Shown in pieces: positions 1 through 8,099 of a stretch of 64,000 nucleotides of DNA; position 1 is the first letter of the stretch, and every line of letters begins with the position of its first letter. Below the pieces are notes generated by a model, which was given only the letters and a program-made list of their open reading frames with translations, searched no databases and was not told where the DNA came from. Position numbers and translations under genes: made by a program. The stretch is from positions 1 through 64,000 of the forward strand of contig JABGQT010000049.1 in assembly GCA_018648685.1 (NCBI GenBank), read 5' to 3'. This DNA comes from Anaerolineae bacterium (GTDB taxonomy: Bacteria; Chloroflexota; Anaerolineae; Anaerolineales; Villigracilaceae).

Positions 1-1
1 A

Positions 2-124
2 TTACGCTTCAATTTGATCGCTTCTCTCTACAATCTCGAACTCAAATGACTTTTGCAAGAGGTCTAGTAAACCATTGTGTCTAAAACGATGATATCTAGT
101 ATTATGCAGCGCTTGAATCCGCAT
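2..124 (-). CDS. Small unassigned ORF at the window edge (40 aa)
   Basis: A 40-codon frame runs from an ATG at 124 to a TAA at 2-4. A TATAAT-like box lies at 142-147 on the minus strand, 17 bases before the ATG, and an AGGA lies between the two. The product is Arg/His-rich in its first half and acidic in its second half, with no signal peptide or recognisable motif. I do not recognise it. It could be a real small protein, the start of a decayed longer gene, or chance. Confidence 0.2.
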   Translation of the reverse strand: MRIQALHNTRYHRFRHNGLLDLLQKSFEFEIVERSDQIEA

Positions 125-185
125 AATGTTCAAATCCTAGCATTATACGGAAATTGATTCCACCTAAATGACTCTCGACGTAAAT

Positions 186-1625
186 CTACAACCTCCCCTC
201 CTCCATCGCCGCCATCAACGCCATCTGTCCATGCAGCGATGAATCCTCCGCCACGCGCCGAGAGAGCATTTCTGCCTGCTCTTGCGCTTCTGCCTGCACG
301 GCGGCTTCATCGAGAGTCAACACTTCACGGTCGCGCATCAGGATTTTCCCGGCAACCATGACCGTCTTCACTTCGTGTCCGCTGGCGGCGTAGACTAAAT
401 TCGGCACAATATTTCGGACAGGGTCAACCAAGACAGGGGTCAGGTTCGGCGCGGTCAAATCTACAAGGATTAAATCTGCCTGCTTGCCCTTTTCCAGAGA
501 ACCGATCTTATCGCCCAAGCCGATTGCCCGTGCGCCCTCGATTGTCGCCATCCGCAGCACTTCCCAGGCAGGCATCACTTCGGGGTCACGCGCCATGATC
601 TTATTGAAAAGCGCCGTCAGCTTCATCTCATTGAAGATATTATTCACATTATTTCCCGATGCCTGATCCGACCCCAGCGCCACCAGCCCGCCCGCTTCAC
701 GGAAAGCCCGCATCGGCGGCACGATGCCATCAATAATGCCGATACTGCCCGAGCAAAGGATCATCCGAGCGCCGCTTTTCGCCATCATTGCCGCTTCTTC
801 ATCGGTCGCTTCGGTCAGGTGGACGGCGAGCAATTGCTCATCAAGATAGCCCAAATTCGCAAGATATTCGGGCGTCCGCGCCCCATAGCGTTTGAGCATC
901 TGGTTCATCTCGCGGTCGCCCTGCGCAACATGCATGTGGATCATCAACCCCTCACGCTCCGCCAATTTTTTAATTTGGATTAGGTGATCTTCGGAAAGCA
1001 TATCAGGACCCTGCGGACCCCACATTGCGGTGATGCGACCATCTGCTGCACCGTGCCACGCCTGGATAAAGGCTTGGGAGGCTTCGATTTTCATTTGTGC
1101 GGCGTCATCATCGTAGGGGTAAAGCGCCCCGAGCTTTAATCCTGCCATCCCCGTCTTTGGGAGGGCATTTATCATCGGTGTTAAACGGGCACGCACCCCG
1201 GCTTTTTCGTAAAACTCTGCCCAACCATCATAGAGCGGAACGTAATCCATCATCATTGTCGTGCCAGCTTTCAGGGCTTCAACAACGTTCAGCTTTGTTC
1301 CCGCGAGTTTGGCTTCGGGCGTGGCGTGGCGGGCATAAGGAGAGAGTGCAGCCTGCATCCAATTGCCGACATCTTGAGCAACGCCGCGGGCGATCGCCCA
1401 GTAGGTGTGCATATGGGCATCGACCAAGCCGGGGAGGAGGGCGCATCCACTAGCGTTGATGGTCTCAGATGCTTGGTAGCGGGCATCCAGTTCGGATGTA
1501 GCGCCGACGTCCACGATCCGTCCATCTTTAACCGCCACTGCGCCATCGGGGATATAGCCCACGCCATCGCCTTGCATGGTGAAAAGGTGAGCATGGATGA
1601 TGAGAGTTTTAATAGATTCGGGCAT
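186..1625 (-). CDS. Amidohydrolase-superfamily deaminase-like protein (ATZ/TRZ, MtaD-type)
   Basis: 479 aa, the usual length for cytosolic metal-dependent amidohydrolases of the ATZ/TRZ and SAH/methylthioadenosine deaminase group. Metal ligands are visible: HxH at residues 71-73 (VDAHMHTYW), His in the 'HMHVAQ' strand near 232, a later His in 'AVHLTEA', and the Asp in 'ALGSDQ' near 317. The residue after the third His strand, usually Glu (HVAE/HVSE) in the deaminases, is Gln here, so the substrate may not be the classic aminopurine. It is the last gene of the minus-strand block, 5 bp after the class V aminotransferase, so co-transcription is likely. The family is certain; the substrate is not. 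Confidence 0.85.
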   Translation of the reverse strand: MPESIKTLIIHAHLFTMQGDGVGYIPDGAVAVKDGRIVDVGATSELDARYQASETINASGCALLPGLVDAHMHTYWAIARGVAQDVGNWMQAALSPYARHATPEAKLAGTKLNVVEALKAGTTMMMDYVPLYDGWAEFYEKAGVRARLTPMINALPKTGMAGLKLGALYPYDDDAAQMKIEASQAFIQAWHGAADGRITAMWGPQGPDMLSEDHLIQIKKLAEREGLMIHMHVAQGDREMNQMLKRYGARTPEYLANLGYLDEQLLAVHLTEATDEEAAMMAKSGARMILCSGSIGIIDGIVPPMRAFREAGGLVALGSDQASGNNVNNIFNEMKLTALFNKIMARDPEVMPAWEVLRMATIEGARAIGLGDKIGSLEKGKQADLILVDLTAPNLTPVLVDPVRNIVPNLVYAASGHEVKTVMVAGKILMRDREVLTLDEAAVQAEAQEQAEMLSRRVAEDSSLHGQMALMAAMEEGRL

Positions 1626-1630
1626 TTTAT

Positions 1631-3031
1631 TTACTCCAACAGCCCGCGCATAAAGTCAAGAAGTATTTGCACATCGCTAAAGTTGCTGGCTATCCCGACC
1701 GAGATACGAACAGCACCGGATTCTTGTCCATCGAAGCAGATGGCGAAATCGTCGAAGCTGAGGCGTTGTTTGTTGCGCGGTTTCGAGAAACAGGCGAGGA
1801 GTTCGGTCTCTTCGAGTTCGAGAGCAATCTCGCCAGCGCCCGGGTTGCAGAAACAGCCAGTACGGAGAGAGATATTAAGTTTGTTGGCTTGCTCTTCGAT
1901 ATAACGATGGTCGAAAGCTAAACCGTCTTTGTTATAGAAATTTGCCGCGATCGTGCCGCCGCGCATTTCGTTTTGAAGATCGCCGTAAATGCGGGCGAGG
2001 GGTTCGCCAGTGCTGTGTTTCATTCGTGCAAGATTTTGAATGAGCCAGCCTGTTAGGCAGACGACGCGCTCGTGGATAGCGTCGTAGCCGACTTCGGCGA
2101 TGTGGCGTAAACCGATCTCGATGCCGGGGATATTCAAATAATCGACCGTGCCGTCTTCGAAGGCGGCATGCCCTTCTGCCATGTAGTGAGTACTTGCCTG
2201 AACGGAGGCAACGGTGATCGTCCCGCCCGCGAACCAGGGGCGTTGGAGCGTAGACAATGCTTCTCGACGGGCAATTAACGCACCCAAACCCGTGGGGTAG
2301 CCGAAAAGTTTATAAAACGAGAGCACGACAAAATCGGGGGCGTATCGGGATAAATCCAATTTATTGGTGGGGACAAAGGCGGCAGCATCCAGCAGAACAT
2401 CCCATCCTTGAGATTTAGCTTCCTCTATCCACTCTAATGGGTGTTGGATGCCCGAAAAATTAGATTGGGCGGGGAAGGAGAAGAGGTTTTGTCCATCGGG
2501 ATTGGTTTCTCTAAGCGCGTTGCGTAGCTGCTCTTCGGGCAGGCGTAATTCGGGCAAGGTGACGGGCAAATAGCTAACTTTCGCACCCCGTGCGTGGGCA
2601 TATTCGCGGAGCCCGTTGACGGAATTATGGTTGTCAAAAGCGAGCATGTAGCGGCTCTTTTCATCGAAGGGATAGGCTTCGCCGATCAGCTTGAGAGCGC
2701 CGCTGGCATTGGCTGTGAAAATCACTTCGTATTCGGCGGGGTCGGCGTTAAAGAATTCGAGAACGTAGGCGCGGGCAGAATCGACGAGTTCTGTGGCAGC
2801 CATCGAGGTGGGATTGGTGGAGTGGGGATTGCCGAAAACATTATTTTGCAATATTTCCTGATGTTTGGAAATTTGCGATTCGGCGTAGAGACCACCGCCT
2901 GTGTAATCGAGATAGACGTGCCCGAGTTTGTCGAGGCGGCTATAGTCTTCGGCGCGGAGGGTATCTAATTTTTCGGTATCTTTATAGCTGGGGTAGGCGG
3001 CGAGGAATTTTTTGAATTCTTTTTGGGACAT
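1631..3031 (-). CDS. Class V aminotransferase, Moco-sulfurase/cysteine-desulfurase-like
   Basis: 466 aa PLP enzyme of fold type I. The PLP lysine is K241 in 'LSFYKLFGYPTG', and a second signature, 'RTGCFCNPGA', lies in the C-terminal third. Both wordings are typical of the N-terminal sulfurase domain of molybdenum-cofactor sulfurases (MOCOS/ABA3) rather than of IscS or SufS, and the Cys of the second motif would carry the persulfide. There is no C-terminal MOSC domain. The start is supported by AAAGGAG 6-7 bases upstream. It is followed after 5 bp by the amidohydrolase, which suggests a link to a molybdenum hydroxylase pathway, but no such hydroxylase is in the window. Another class V lyase role is possible. 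Confidence 0.8.
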   Translation of the reverse strand: MSQKEFKKFLAAYPSYKDTEKLDTLRAEDYSRLDKLGHVYLDYTGGGLYAESQISKHQEILQNNVFGNPHSTNPTSMAATELVDSARAYVLEFFNADPAEYEVIFTANASGALKLIGEAYPFDEKSRYMLAFDNHNSVNGLREYAHARGAKVSYLPVTLPELRLPEEQLRNALRETNPDGQNLFSFPAQSNFSGIQHPLEWIEEAKSQGWDVLLDAAAFVPTNKLDLSRYAPDFVVLSFYKLFGYPTGLGALIARREALSTLQRPWFAGGTITVASVQASTHYMAEGHAAFEDGTVDYLNIPGIEIGLRHIAEVGYDAIHERVVCLTGWLIQNLARMKHSTGEPLARIYGDLQNEMRGGTIAANFYNKDGLAFDHRYIEEQANKLNISLRTGCFCNPGAGEIALELEETELLACFSKPRNKQRLSFDDFAICFDGQESGAVRISVGIASNFSDVQILLDFMRGLLE

Positions 3032-3058
3032 GAGGACTCCTTTGGGGAAATTTTACTG

Positions 3059-3158
3059 GTAGGGGCGACCCGTTTTGGTAAAAAGAAAGAAAACATCATT
3101 GCCAAAATCTTGGCTATCACAATATTTTTTCCTGTAAAGAATATAGGGTCGCCCTTAC
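3059..3158. repeat. Palindromic intergenic repeat, family A copy 1
   Basis: 13-bp arms GTAGGGGCGACCC (3059-3071) and GGGTCGCCCTTAC (3146-3158), with one mismatch between them, enclose an AT-rich centre. A second copy with matching sequence inside the left arm (CGTTTTG..AA..AAG) lies at 14247-14345. It fills the gap between the EamA transporter and the class V aminotransferase. No ORF is inside. Confidence 0.8.
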
Positions 3159-3168
3159 AAGAGATATT

Positions 3169-4005
3169 TTACGCAGTCGCTATAAGAATAATCGAAATCA
3201 GGGCGAGGAGTATCCCGATCCACTGTGAAGATTGCAACCTTTCCTTTAGGATAAGCCAGGCAAGAAAAACGGTCATGCCAGGAAAGAGAGAGCTGAGCAC
3301 AGCAGAAATATCCAAACGACCAGCTTGAGCGGCGAGAATGTAGAAGAGGTTTCCTCCGACATCGAAGAAACCATTGATGGTCAGCAGGTGCCAACTCCCC
3401 GATTCTATGCGAAAACTTTCTCGTTTGAATAGCAAATAAGCAGCAATGCTTAACATACCTGAAGAACGAGCGGTAATTAATGGGCCAATGACTAAATCTT
3501 CACTGGCTTCGTTCATGAAGACGAAATAGAGTCCAAAAGCAGTTCCTGCGAGGATAGGCAGGTATAGGTGGGCGTTTCTTTTATTTTCTCCTTCATCTTT
3601 TTCAATTGAAATCAGGGCAACCGCGATAAGGGCTAAGCCAAAGGCCAAAAAAACTATGGGCTGTGGGATGCCCTCGATAAAGCTACCAACTACAACGGGA
3701 ATAATTGCTCCGATCAGCGCAGAAAGTGGAGCGGCGATGCTGATGCGTCCCAAGCGCATGGCTTCAAAAAAGAAGAGTAGACCAATTGCTCCAGCAATGC
3801 CAGCAACGCTGCTCCACAAGATAGTATGGATATCAGGAAAAGGTTCATCAATAAAAGGCAGGGCAATTAAAAGAAAGCCTAACCCAATGGCATACCCCAT
3901 CATCACGGCTTTATATGCGCCTAATTTTCGGGAGGCGAGTCCGCCTGCGAAGTCGCCCGTTCCCCAAGAAAGGGCAGAGGCAAGACCAAAGAGTGCTGCG
4001 ATCAT
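3169..4005 (-). CDS. EamA/DMT-superfamily permease
   Basis: 278 aa and strongly hydrophobic, with about ten membrane segments in two EamA halves. The opening 'ALSWGTGDFAGGLASRK' and the second-half 'FDVGGNLFYILA' are the usual drug/metabolite-transporter motifs. Its ATG overlaps the stop of the CitE-like gene as ATGA (4002-4005), so the two are translationally coupled. It probably imports or exports a small metabolite for this catabolic block; the sequence does not show which one. Confidence 0.85.
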   Translation of the reverse strand: MIAALFGLASALSWGTGDFAGGLASRKLGAYKAVMMGYAIGLGFLLIALPFIDEPFPDIHTILWSSVAGIAGAIGLLFFFEAMRLGRISIAAPLSALIGAIIPVVVGSFIEGIPQPIVFLAFGLALIAVALISIEKDEGENKRNAHLYLPILAGTAFGLYFVFMNEASEDLVIGPLITARSSGMLSIAAYLLFKRESFRIESGSWHLLTINGFFDVGGNLFYILAAQAGRLDISAVLSSLFPGMTVFLAWLILKERLQSSQWIGILLALISIILIATA

Positions 4006-4874
4006 TCGATCTTCCCCGCTGCTTTCGCACGCTCAATCACCTGTCGAGCGGATTTAACCAGCGGCATATCGATCATTTTTCCCTCGAAGCCAATCACACC
4101 TGCGCCCTCTGCTTCGGCAATCTCAAAGGCACCAAGCAAACGTTGGGCGTAGTTGATCTCCGCACTGGATGGCGAATAGGCTTCATGCACGGGCTCAATC
4201 TGATTAGGGTGGATTATCTGTTTTCCCATAAATCCCATTTGTGCGCCGAGCAGGGCATCAATTTTAAGATTGATTACATCTTTAAAATTCACAAAGACGA
4301 TATCAATGGCTTGCAGGTCGTTTGCGGCGGCATGGAGCACAACTTTGCTGCGCGCAAAAAGAATTTCCTGTCCTCCACGCGTGCGTGTTGCGCCAACGCT
4401 GGCGGCGTAATCTTCTGCGCCAAAGATGAGCGCATCCAAGCGGGGATGGGTGGCAATCTCATGCAGATTAACCAAACCTTTCGCTGATTCGATCACCGCC
4501 AAAATGCGGACGCTATTCAGCTCCCAGCCCTGGGATAGCTCCATCGCTTCGATTTTCTCACTCAGCCATTTAATTTGTGTGAGCGATTCCGCTTTGGGAA
4601 TGACGACTCCGTCCGGATGATGGGGCAGGGTCATTGCCAAATCATCATCTTCGAGACCCGTACCGACACCGTTAATCCGGATGAGTTTTTCGGATCTGCC
4701 AAAATCCAAATCCTGCAAGGCTTTGGCGATCACTTCGCGGGCTTTTTCCTTGCGGTTATAGGCGGTGCCATCTTCCATATCCATGCAGATACAATCCACA
4801 CCAAGCGAGATGGCTTTTTCGATCTTTGGGCGAGAGTCGCCGGGCATATAAAGTAAAGCTCTTCGAGATTCCAT
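4002..4874 (-). CDS. CitE-like HpcH/HpaI-family acyl-CoA lyase
   Basis: 290 aa cytosolic TIM-barrel lyase of the CitE/CLYBL/malyl-CoA lyase group. Seen: 'LLYMPGDSRPKI' at the N-terminus, 'DMEDG' and the metal-binding 'AVIESAKGL' Glu and 'FGAEDYAASVGATR' Asp. I start at 4874 because AAGGA sits 5 bases before this ATG; an in-frame earlier start would read through an intergenic palindrome. Relatives cleave beta-hydroxyacyl-CoAs such as citramalyl-CoA, malyl-CoA or beta-methylmalyl-CoA to acetyl- or propionyl-CoA plus an oxoacid. The MaoC hydratase immediately upstream suggests a hydratase-lyase pair. Next to a methylcrotonyl-CoA carboxylase, cleavage of HMG-CoA is a possible but unproven role. 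Confidence 0.85.
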   Translation of the reverse strand: MESRRALLYMPGDSRPKIEKAISLGVDCICMDMEDGTAYNRKEKAREVIAKALQDLDFGRSEKLIRINGVGTGLEDDDLAMTLPHHPDGVVIPKAESLTQIKWLSEKIEAMELSQGWELNSVRILAVIESAKGLVNLHEIATHPRLDALIFGAEDYAASVGATRTRGGQEILFARSKVVLHAAANDLQAIDIVFVNFKDVINLKIDALLGAQMGFMGKQIIHPNQIEPVHEAYSPSSAEINYAQRLLGAFEIAEAEGAGVIGFEGKMIDMPLVKSARQVIERAKAAGKIE

Positions 4875-4886
4875 AATTTTCCTTTT

Positions 4887-4970
4887 TTCACCACAAAGGC
4901 ACGAAATACACAAAGAGTTCCTTTGTGGTCATAAAGAAAAACTCTGTGCTCTTTGTGTTTCTGTGGTGAA
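4887..4970. repeat. Palindromic intergenic repeat, family C copy 1
   Basis: Arms TTCACCACA (4887-4895) and TGTGGTGAA (4962-4970) are followed inward by further pairing of CACAAAGAG with CTCTTTGTG-like blocks. A related copy lies at 11429-11504. It sits in the 98-bp gap between the MaoC gene and the CitE gene of the same operon, so it would be transcribed and could fold in the mRNA. Confidence 0.75.
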
Positions 4971-4972
4971 CT

Positions 4973-5422
4973 TTATTCTTTTTTCAAAAACATTACCGTC
5001 CGCTCAAACTCAACCACCACCGTCCCATCGGGTTTCTTCCCCCAATGCTTGAGACGCACGATGCCCACATTTGGCTTTGACTTGGATTCACGCATTTCGA
5101 GCACTTCTGTCTCGGCATAAACAGTCTCCCCATGAAAAAGCGGATTGGGATGCACGACTCGTTCATAGCCAAGGTTAGCAACGATTGTACCTTCTGTTAG
5201 CTCTGATACGGTCAATCCCGTCACCAAGCCAAGCGTGAAAATCCCGTTCACGATCCGCTGCCCAAACTGCGTCTTGGATGCAAAATCTTCGTTGCTGTGC
5301 AGAGGTTGGGAATTCATCGTCAACATCGAGAACATGATGTTGTCCATCTCGGTCACTGTGCGGCCGTTGCTGTGTTTGATTTTTTGTCCTACTGATAATT
5401 CGTTATAGTATTTGCCTGACAT
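4973..5422 (-). CDS. MaoC-type (R)-hydratase, mesaconyl/enoyl-CoA hydratase-like
   Basis: 149 aa, a single hot-dog domain. The family hydratase pattern is visible as 'QPLHSNEDFASKTQFGQRI' near residues 38-56, with the Asp and the downstream His/Gly of the active site, followed by 'NGIFTLGLVTGL'. It hydrates 2-enoyl-CoA thioesters in the cytosol. GGGAG lies 6-7 bases before the ATG. It precedes the CitE-type lyase and follows the biotin carrier subunit. Candidate substrates from context are mesaconyl-CoA, or 3-methylglutaconyl-CoA made by the adjacent carboxylase. No crotonase-type hydratase is present in the cluster. Confidence 0.85.
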   Translation of the reverse strand: MSGKYYNELSVGQKIKHSNGRTVTEMDNIMFSMLTMNSQPLHSNEDFASKTQFGQRIVNGIFTLGLVTGLTVSELTEGTIVANLGYERVVHPNPLFHGETVYAETEVLEMRESKSKPNVGIVRLKHWGKKPDGTVVVEFERTVMFLKKE

Positions 5423-5440
5423 AATTACTCCCGTAAAAGA

Positions 5441-5536
5441 TTTAACGCGAATGCCGCGAATAGGCGAATGTCGCGAATAAAAGCTTTTAGTTTAAAACAT
5501 TCGTGACATTTGCTCATTCGCGTCCATTCGGTTAAA
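5441..5536. repeat. Palindromic intergenic repeat, family D copy 1
   Basis: An imperfect palindrome built of repeated GCGAATG/CGCGAATA words on the left and CATTCG/CATTCGCG words on the right, bounded by TTAACGCGAATG-like and CATTCGGTTAA-like ends. A related copy lies at 21290-21365. It occupies almost all of the gap between the biotin carrier and MaoC genes. Confidence 0.7.
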
Positions 5537-5540
5537 AAAC

Positions 5541-6023
5541 TTAGTCAACCTCGACCAAAAGTTCTTCCCTTTCAACAGTGTCCCCTTCCCCAACCACCAG
5601 CCTCCCCACCACGCCATCCATCGGCGCCTGAATGCGGATTTCCATTTTCATGGCTTCCAGCACAAGCAGCGTTTGCCCCTTTTCGACGGCATCGCCCGCC
5701 GAGACGTTTACGGCGCGCACCTGTCCGGGCATGGGAGCAAGCAGACGTCCAGAAGATGTCCCGCCGCCAGCGCCCCTCGCCACGCCCGATGTTTTTTCGA
5801 GCATCCACGTCTGCCCGCCGAACGAGACCCATCTCCGCTTCCCATCGGCGCTGACGTGCGTCTCCACTTTGCGTCCATCCAAAATGAAAACCACCTGCCC
5901 ATCCGCCCCCCTCGCAAAATGGACTTCGGCAGTCCGCTCACCAAATTGGATATGAAAACCCTCGCCGAGCGGGGTCAGATCGAGCGTATAATTTTCGCCT
6001 TTATATTCAAAATGAGATTTCAT
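5541..6023 (-). CDS. Biotin carboxyl carrier subunit of acyl-CoA carboxylase
   Basis: 160 aa. The C-terminal half (about 92-160) is a biotinyl domain with the biotin-accepting lysine K126 in 'EAMKMEI'. Residues 1-75 resemble the BT-like region that links carrier and carboxylase in fused acyl-CoA carboxylases. I start at 6023, where the ATG overlaps the stop of the biotin carboxylase as ATGA (6020-6023); an upstream in-frame Met would lie inside the carboxylase gene. It carries CO2 between the two neighbouring catalytic subunits. In most methylcrotonyl-CoA carboxylases this domain is fused to the carboxylase; here the alpha subunit is split in two. Confidence 0.92.
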   Translation of the reverse strand: MKSHFEYKGENYTLDLTPLGEGFHIQFGERTAEVHFARGADGQVVFILDGRKVETHVSADGKRRWVSFGGQTWMLEKTSGVARGAGGGTSSGRLLAPMPGQVRAVNVSAGDAVEKGQTLLVLEAMKMEIRIQAPMDGVVGRLVVGEGDTVEREELLVEVD

Positions 6024-7537
6024 TTGACTCTCCGAATGCGAAATCCGCTGGCGCTTTTCCAAGGGCTGTAGGGATCGGATGATGATTGGGATGTGTAGTC
6101 TTTTATGGCTGCGGCTGGTTGGACAAAATCTGCCAATGATGCAGCGATAAGTGCCTCGAGTGGGATATTTGGGCTTGGTTGCCAATCGCCAAAAGTTTTC
6201 TCAACCCAACGCGTCGTCACCGTTCCCATCTGAAAAGTATCGTGCCCCAAAATTGCTTGCAGAAAATCGACATTGGTGATGACCCCATGCACGATACTGT
6301 GACGGAGCGCGTTTTGCAGGCGTTGAATGGCGGTATCCCGGTCTTCGGCGTGGACGATGACCTTCGCCAGCATCGGATCGTAAAAATGACTAACCTCGCT
6401 ACCGGTCGCGATGCCGCTATCCACACGCACGCCGGGACCACGCGGCTCGTTGAATTTGAAAATCACGCCCGTACTGGGCAAAAAGTTGTTGGCAGGGTCT
6501 TCGGCGTAAAGGCGAGCTTCGATGGCATGCCCGCGCGGCGCAAAATCATCTGCGCTATAGGGAAAAGCTTCGCCCGCCGCAACCCGAATTTGCCACTGTA
6601 CAAGGTCGATTCCCAACGCCAACTCGGTAATGGGATGCTCAACCTGCAAACGGGTATTCATCTCAAGGAAGTAAAACTCTTTAGTAGTAGGGTCAACGAT
6701 AAACTCAACCGTGCCAGCGTTCGAGTAATAGACGGCTTTCGCTGTAGCGATGGCGGCTGCGCCCATTTTTGCGCGCAGTTCGTTGTCGAGCAATGGCGAA
6801 GGTGTCTCTTCGATAATTTTCTGATGACGGCGCTGAACAGAGCATTCACGCTCGTAGAGATGGGCAACATGCCCGTGTGAGTCACCGAAAACCTGAAATT
6901 CGATATGGCGGGCATTCGGGAGGTATTTTTCGACGAGTAGCGTTTCATCAGCAAAGGCATTCAAGGCTTCACGCCGAGCAGATTCGATGCCTTCTTCTAG
7001 CTCTTCCTTTTTCCAGACAACGCGCATCCCCTTCCCGCCGCCGCCCGCTGCTGCTTTGACCAAAACGGGATAGCCGATTTCTGCAGCAGCTTCTTCAAAC
7101 TCGGCGAGCGTTTCGATTCCTTCTGCGCCGGGAACAGTGGGTACGCCCGCCGCCTTCATCCGAATTTTGGATTCGGCTTTATCGCCCATAATGCGGATCG
7201 CTTCGGCGGAAGGGCCGATAAAGCTTAGTCCCGCCGTGCGAACGGCTTCGGCGAATTCAGCATTTTCAGAGAGAAAACCATAGCCGGGATGAACAGCTTC
7301 TGCGCCAGTCTCTTTTGCAGTATTAAGCAACTTCTCAATATTGAGATAAGACTCTCGCGGTGCAGGTGGGCCAATAAGAATAGCTTCATCGGCGTGGCGG
7401 ACGTGGAGGGCATCCGCGTCTGCTTCGGAATAAACAGCGACAGTACGAATGCCGAGTTCTTTGCAGGCGCGGATAACGCGAATGGCGATTTCGCCGCGGT
7501 TGACGATCAGGATTTTTCGGAAGGGGATGTGTTTCAT
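6020..7537 (-). CDS. Biotin carboxylase subunit of acyl-CoA (methylcrotonyl-CoA-type) carboxylase
   Basis: 505 aa. Biotin carboxylase N-terminal domain ('ILIVNRGEIAIRVIRA' at 9-24), then an ATP-grasp domain with the glycine loop 'AAAGGGGKGMR' and 'FLEMNTRLQVEHP', then the biotin carboxylase C-terminal domain to about 450. The last 50 residues are a tail ahead of the separate carrier. It carboxylates biotin with ATP and bicarbonate. It overlaps the carrier gene by 4 bp and lies downstream of the carboxyltransferase, separated by the four-helix-bundle remnant. It could also serve a propionyl- or acetyl-CoA carboxylase, but the carboxyltransferase nearby is of methylcrotonyl type. Confidence 0.93.
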   Translation of the reverse strand: MKHIPFRKILIVNRGEIAIRVIRACKELGIRTVAVYSEADADALHVRHADEAILIGPPAPRESYLNIEKLLNTAKETGAEAVHPGYGFLSENAEFAEAVRTAGLSFIGPSAEAIRIMGDKAESKIRMKAAGVPTVPGAEGIETLAEFEEAAAEIGYPVLVKAAAGGGGKGMRVVWKKEELEEGIESARREALNAFADETLLVEKYLPNARHIEFQVFGDSHGHVAHLYERECSVQRRHQKIIEETPSPLLDNELRAKMGAAAIATAKAVYYSNAGTVEFIVDPTTKEFYFLEMNTRLQVEHPITELALGIDLVQWQIRVAAGEAFPYSADDFAPRGHAIEARLYAEDPANNFLPSTGVIFKFNEPRGPGVRVDSGIATGSEVSHFYDPMLAKVIVHAEDRDTAIQRLQNALRHSIVHGVITNVDFLQAILGHDTFQMGTVTTRWVEKTFGDWQPSPNIPLEALIAASLADFVQPAAAIKDYTSQSSSDPYSPWKSASGFRIRRVK

Positions 7538-7575
7538 AATTGGTAGCTCGTTGGGTGCGAGGAAAGGTGGGTGAA

Positions 7576-8099
7576 TAGAAAGTGGAAAGTGGGGGGAGGT
7601 TTAGGGCATGGGGATATTTGCTGTCAAATCTAGGTTTTTGGTTATGGATTCGTAGCTTGCTTGTTCTTCTCGTATTCCTTTTTTTCGTTGTTTGGGGACA
7701 AGAGCGTTGAGCATTTTTATAATTTGCGTAAGCAAGGCAATACGATGCTCTACAACTTCTTCTCGAAGAACACGGCGCGCTTTGTAATACCAATCACGAG
7801 ATTCTCGTGCGGAACCAAGAGAGTATTCGTAGAAACGAGCACGGTCTTTGCCTGTGCTTCGTGAATAACCTTCAGCGATATTTGCATTGATAGAATCAAG
7901 AGCGCGGATAAGTTGATTGGCTAGCGGTTTTGTAACGGATTTTTATTCAGCGCAACAATATCACGCCAGCCAATTTCAGCAATAAATAAACCCAAACGAT
8001 AAGCTTCAAGACTCCACAAAGGGTCTTTGGTTATATCATCTGGAACTGTCTTTTGCCAATCCTGATAATTCATCAACAAATCCTACTTTCCACTTTCTA
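7576..8099. repeat. Perfect 15-bp inverted repeat flanking the four-helix-bundle remnant
   Basis: TAGAAAGTGGAAAGT at 7576-7590 and its exact reverse complement ACTTTCCACTTTCTA at 8085-8099 bracket the four-helix-bundle gene with 10-12 bp to spare on each side. The right arm includes the stop codon of the carboxyltransferase. The arrangement looks like the ends of a small inserted cassette, but no target-site duplication is obvious. Confidence 0.75.
7601..8073 (-). pseudogene. Four-helix-bundle (S23/IVS-type) protein gene with a frameshift
   Basis: From the ATG at 8073 the frame reads MNYQDWQKT... to a TAG at about 7921-7923. Continuing in another frame gives '(L)ANQLIRALDSINANIAEGYSR' and 'RARFYEYSLGSARESRDWYY', which is the signature of the four-helix-bundle/23S intervening-sequence protein family, ending at a TAA at 7601-7603. 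The span is 473 bp, one base short of a whole number of codons, so a single-base deletion near 7921-7935 explains the break. These proteins are orphans of unknown cell role, some encoded in rRNA insertions. It separates two subunit genes of one enzyme. A sequencing error is an alternative. Confidence 0.8.
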
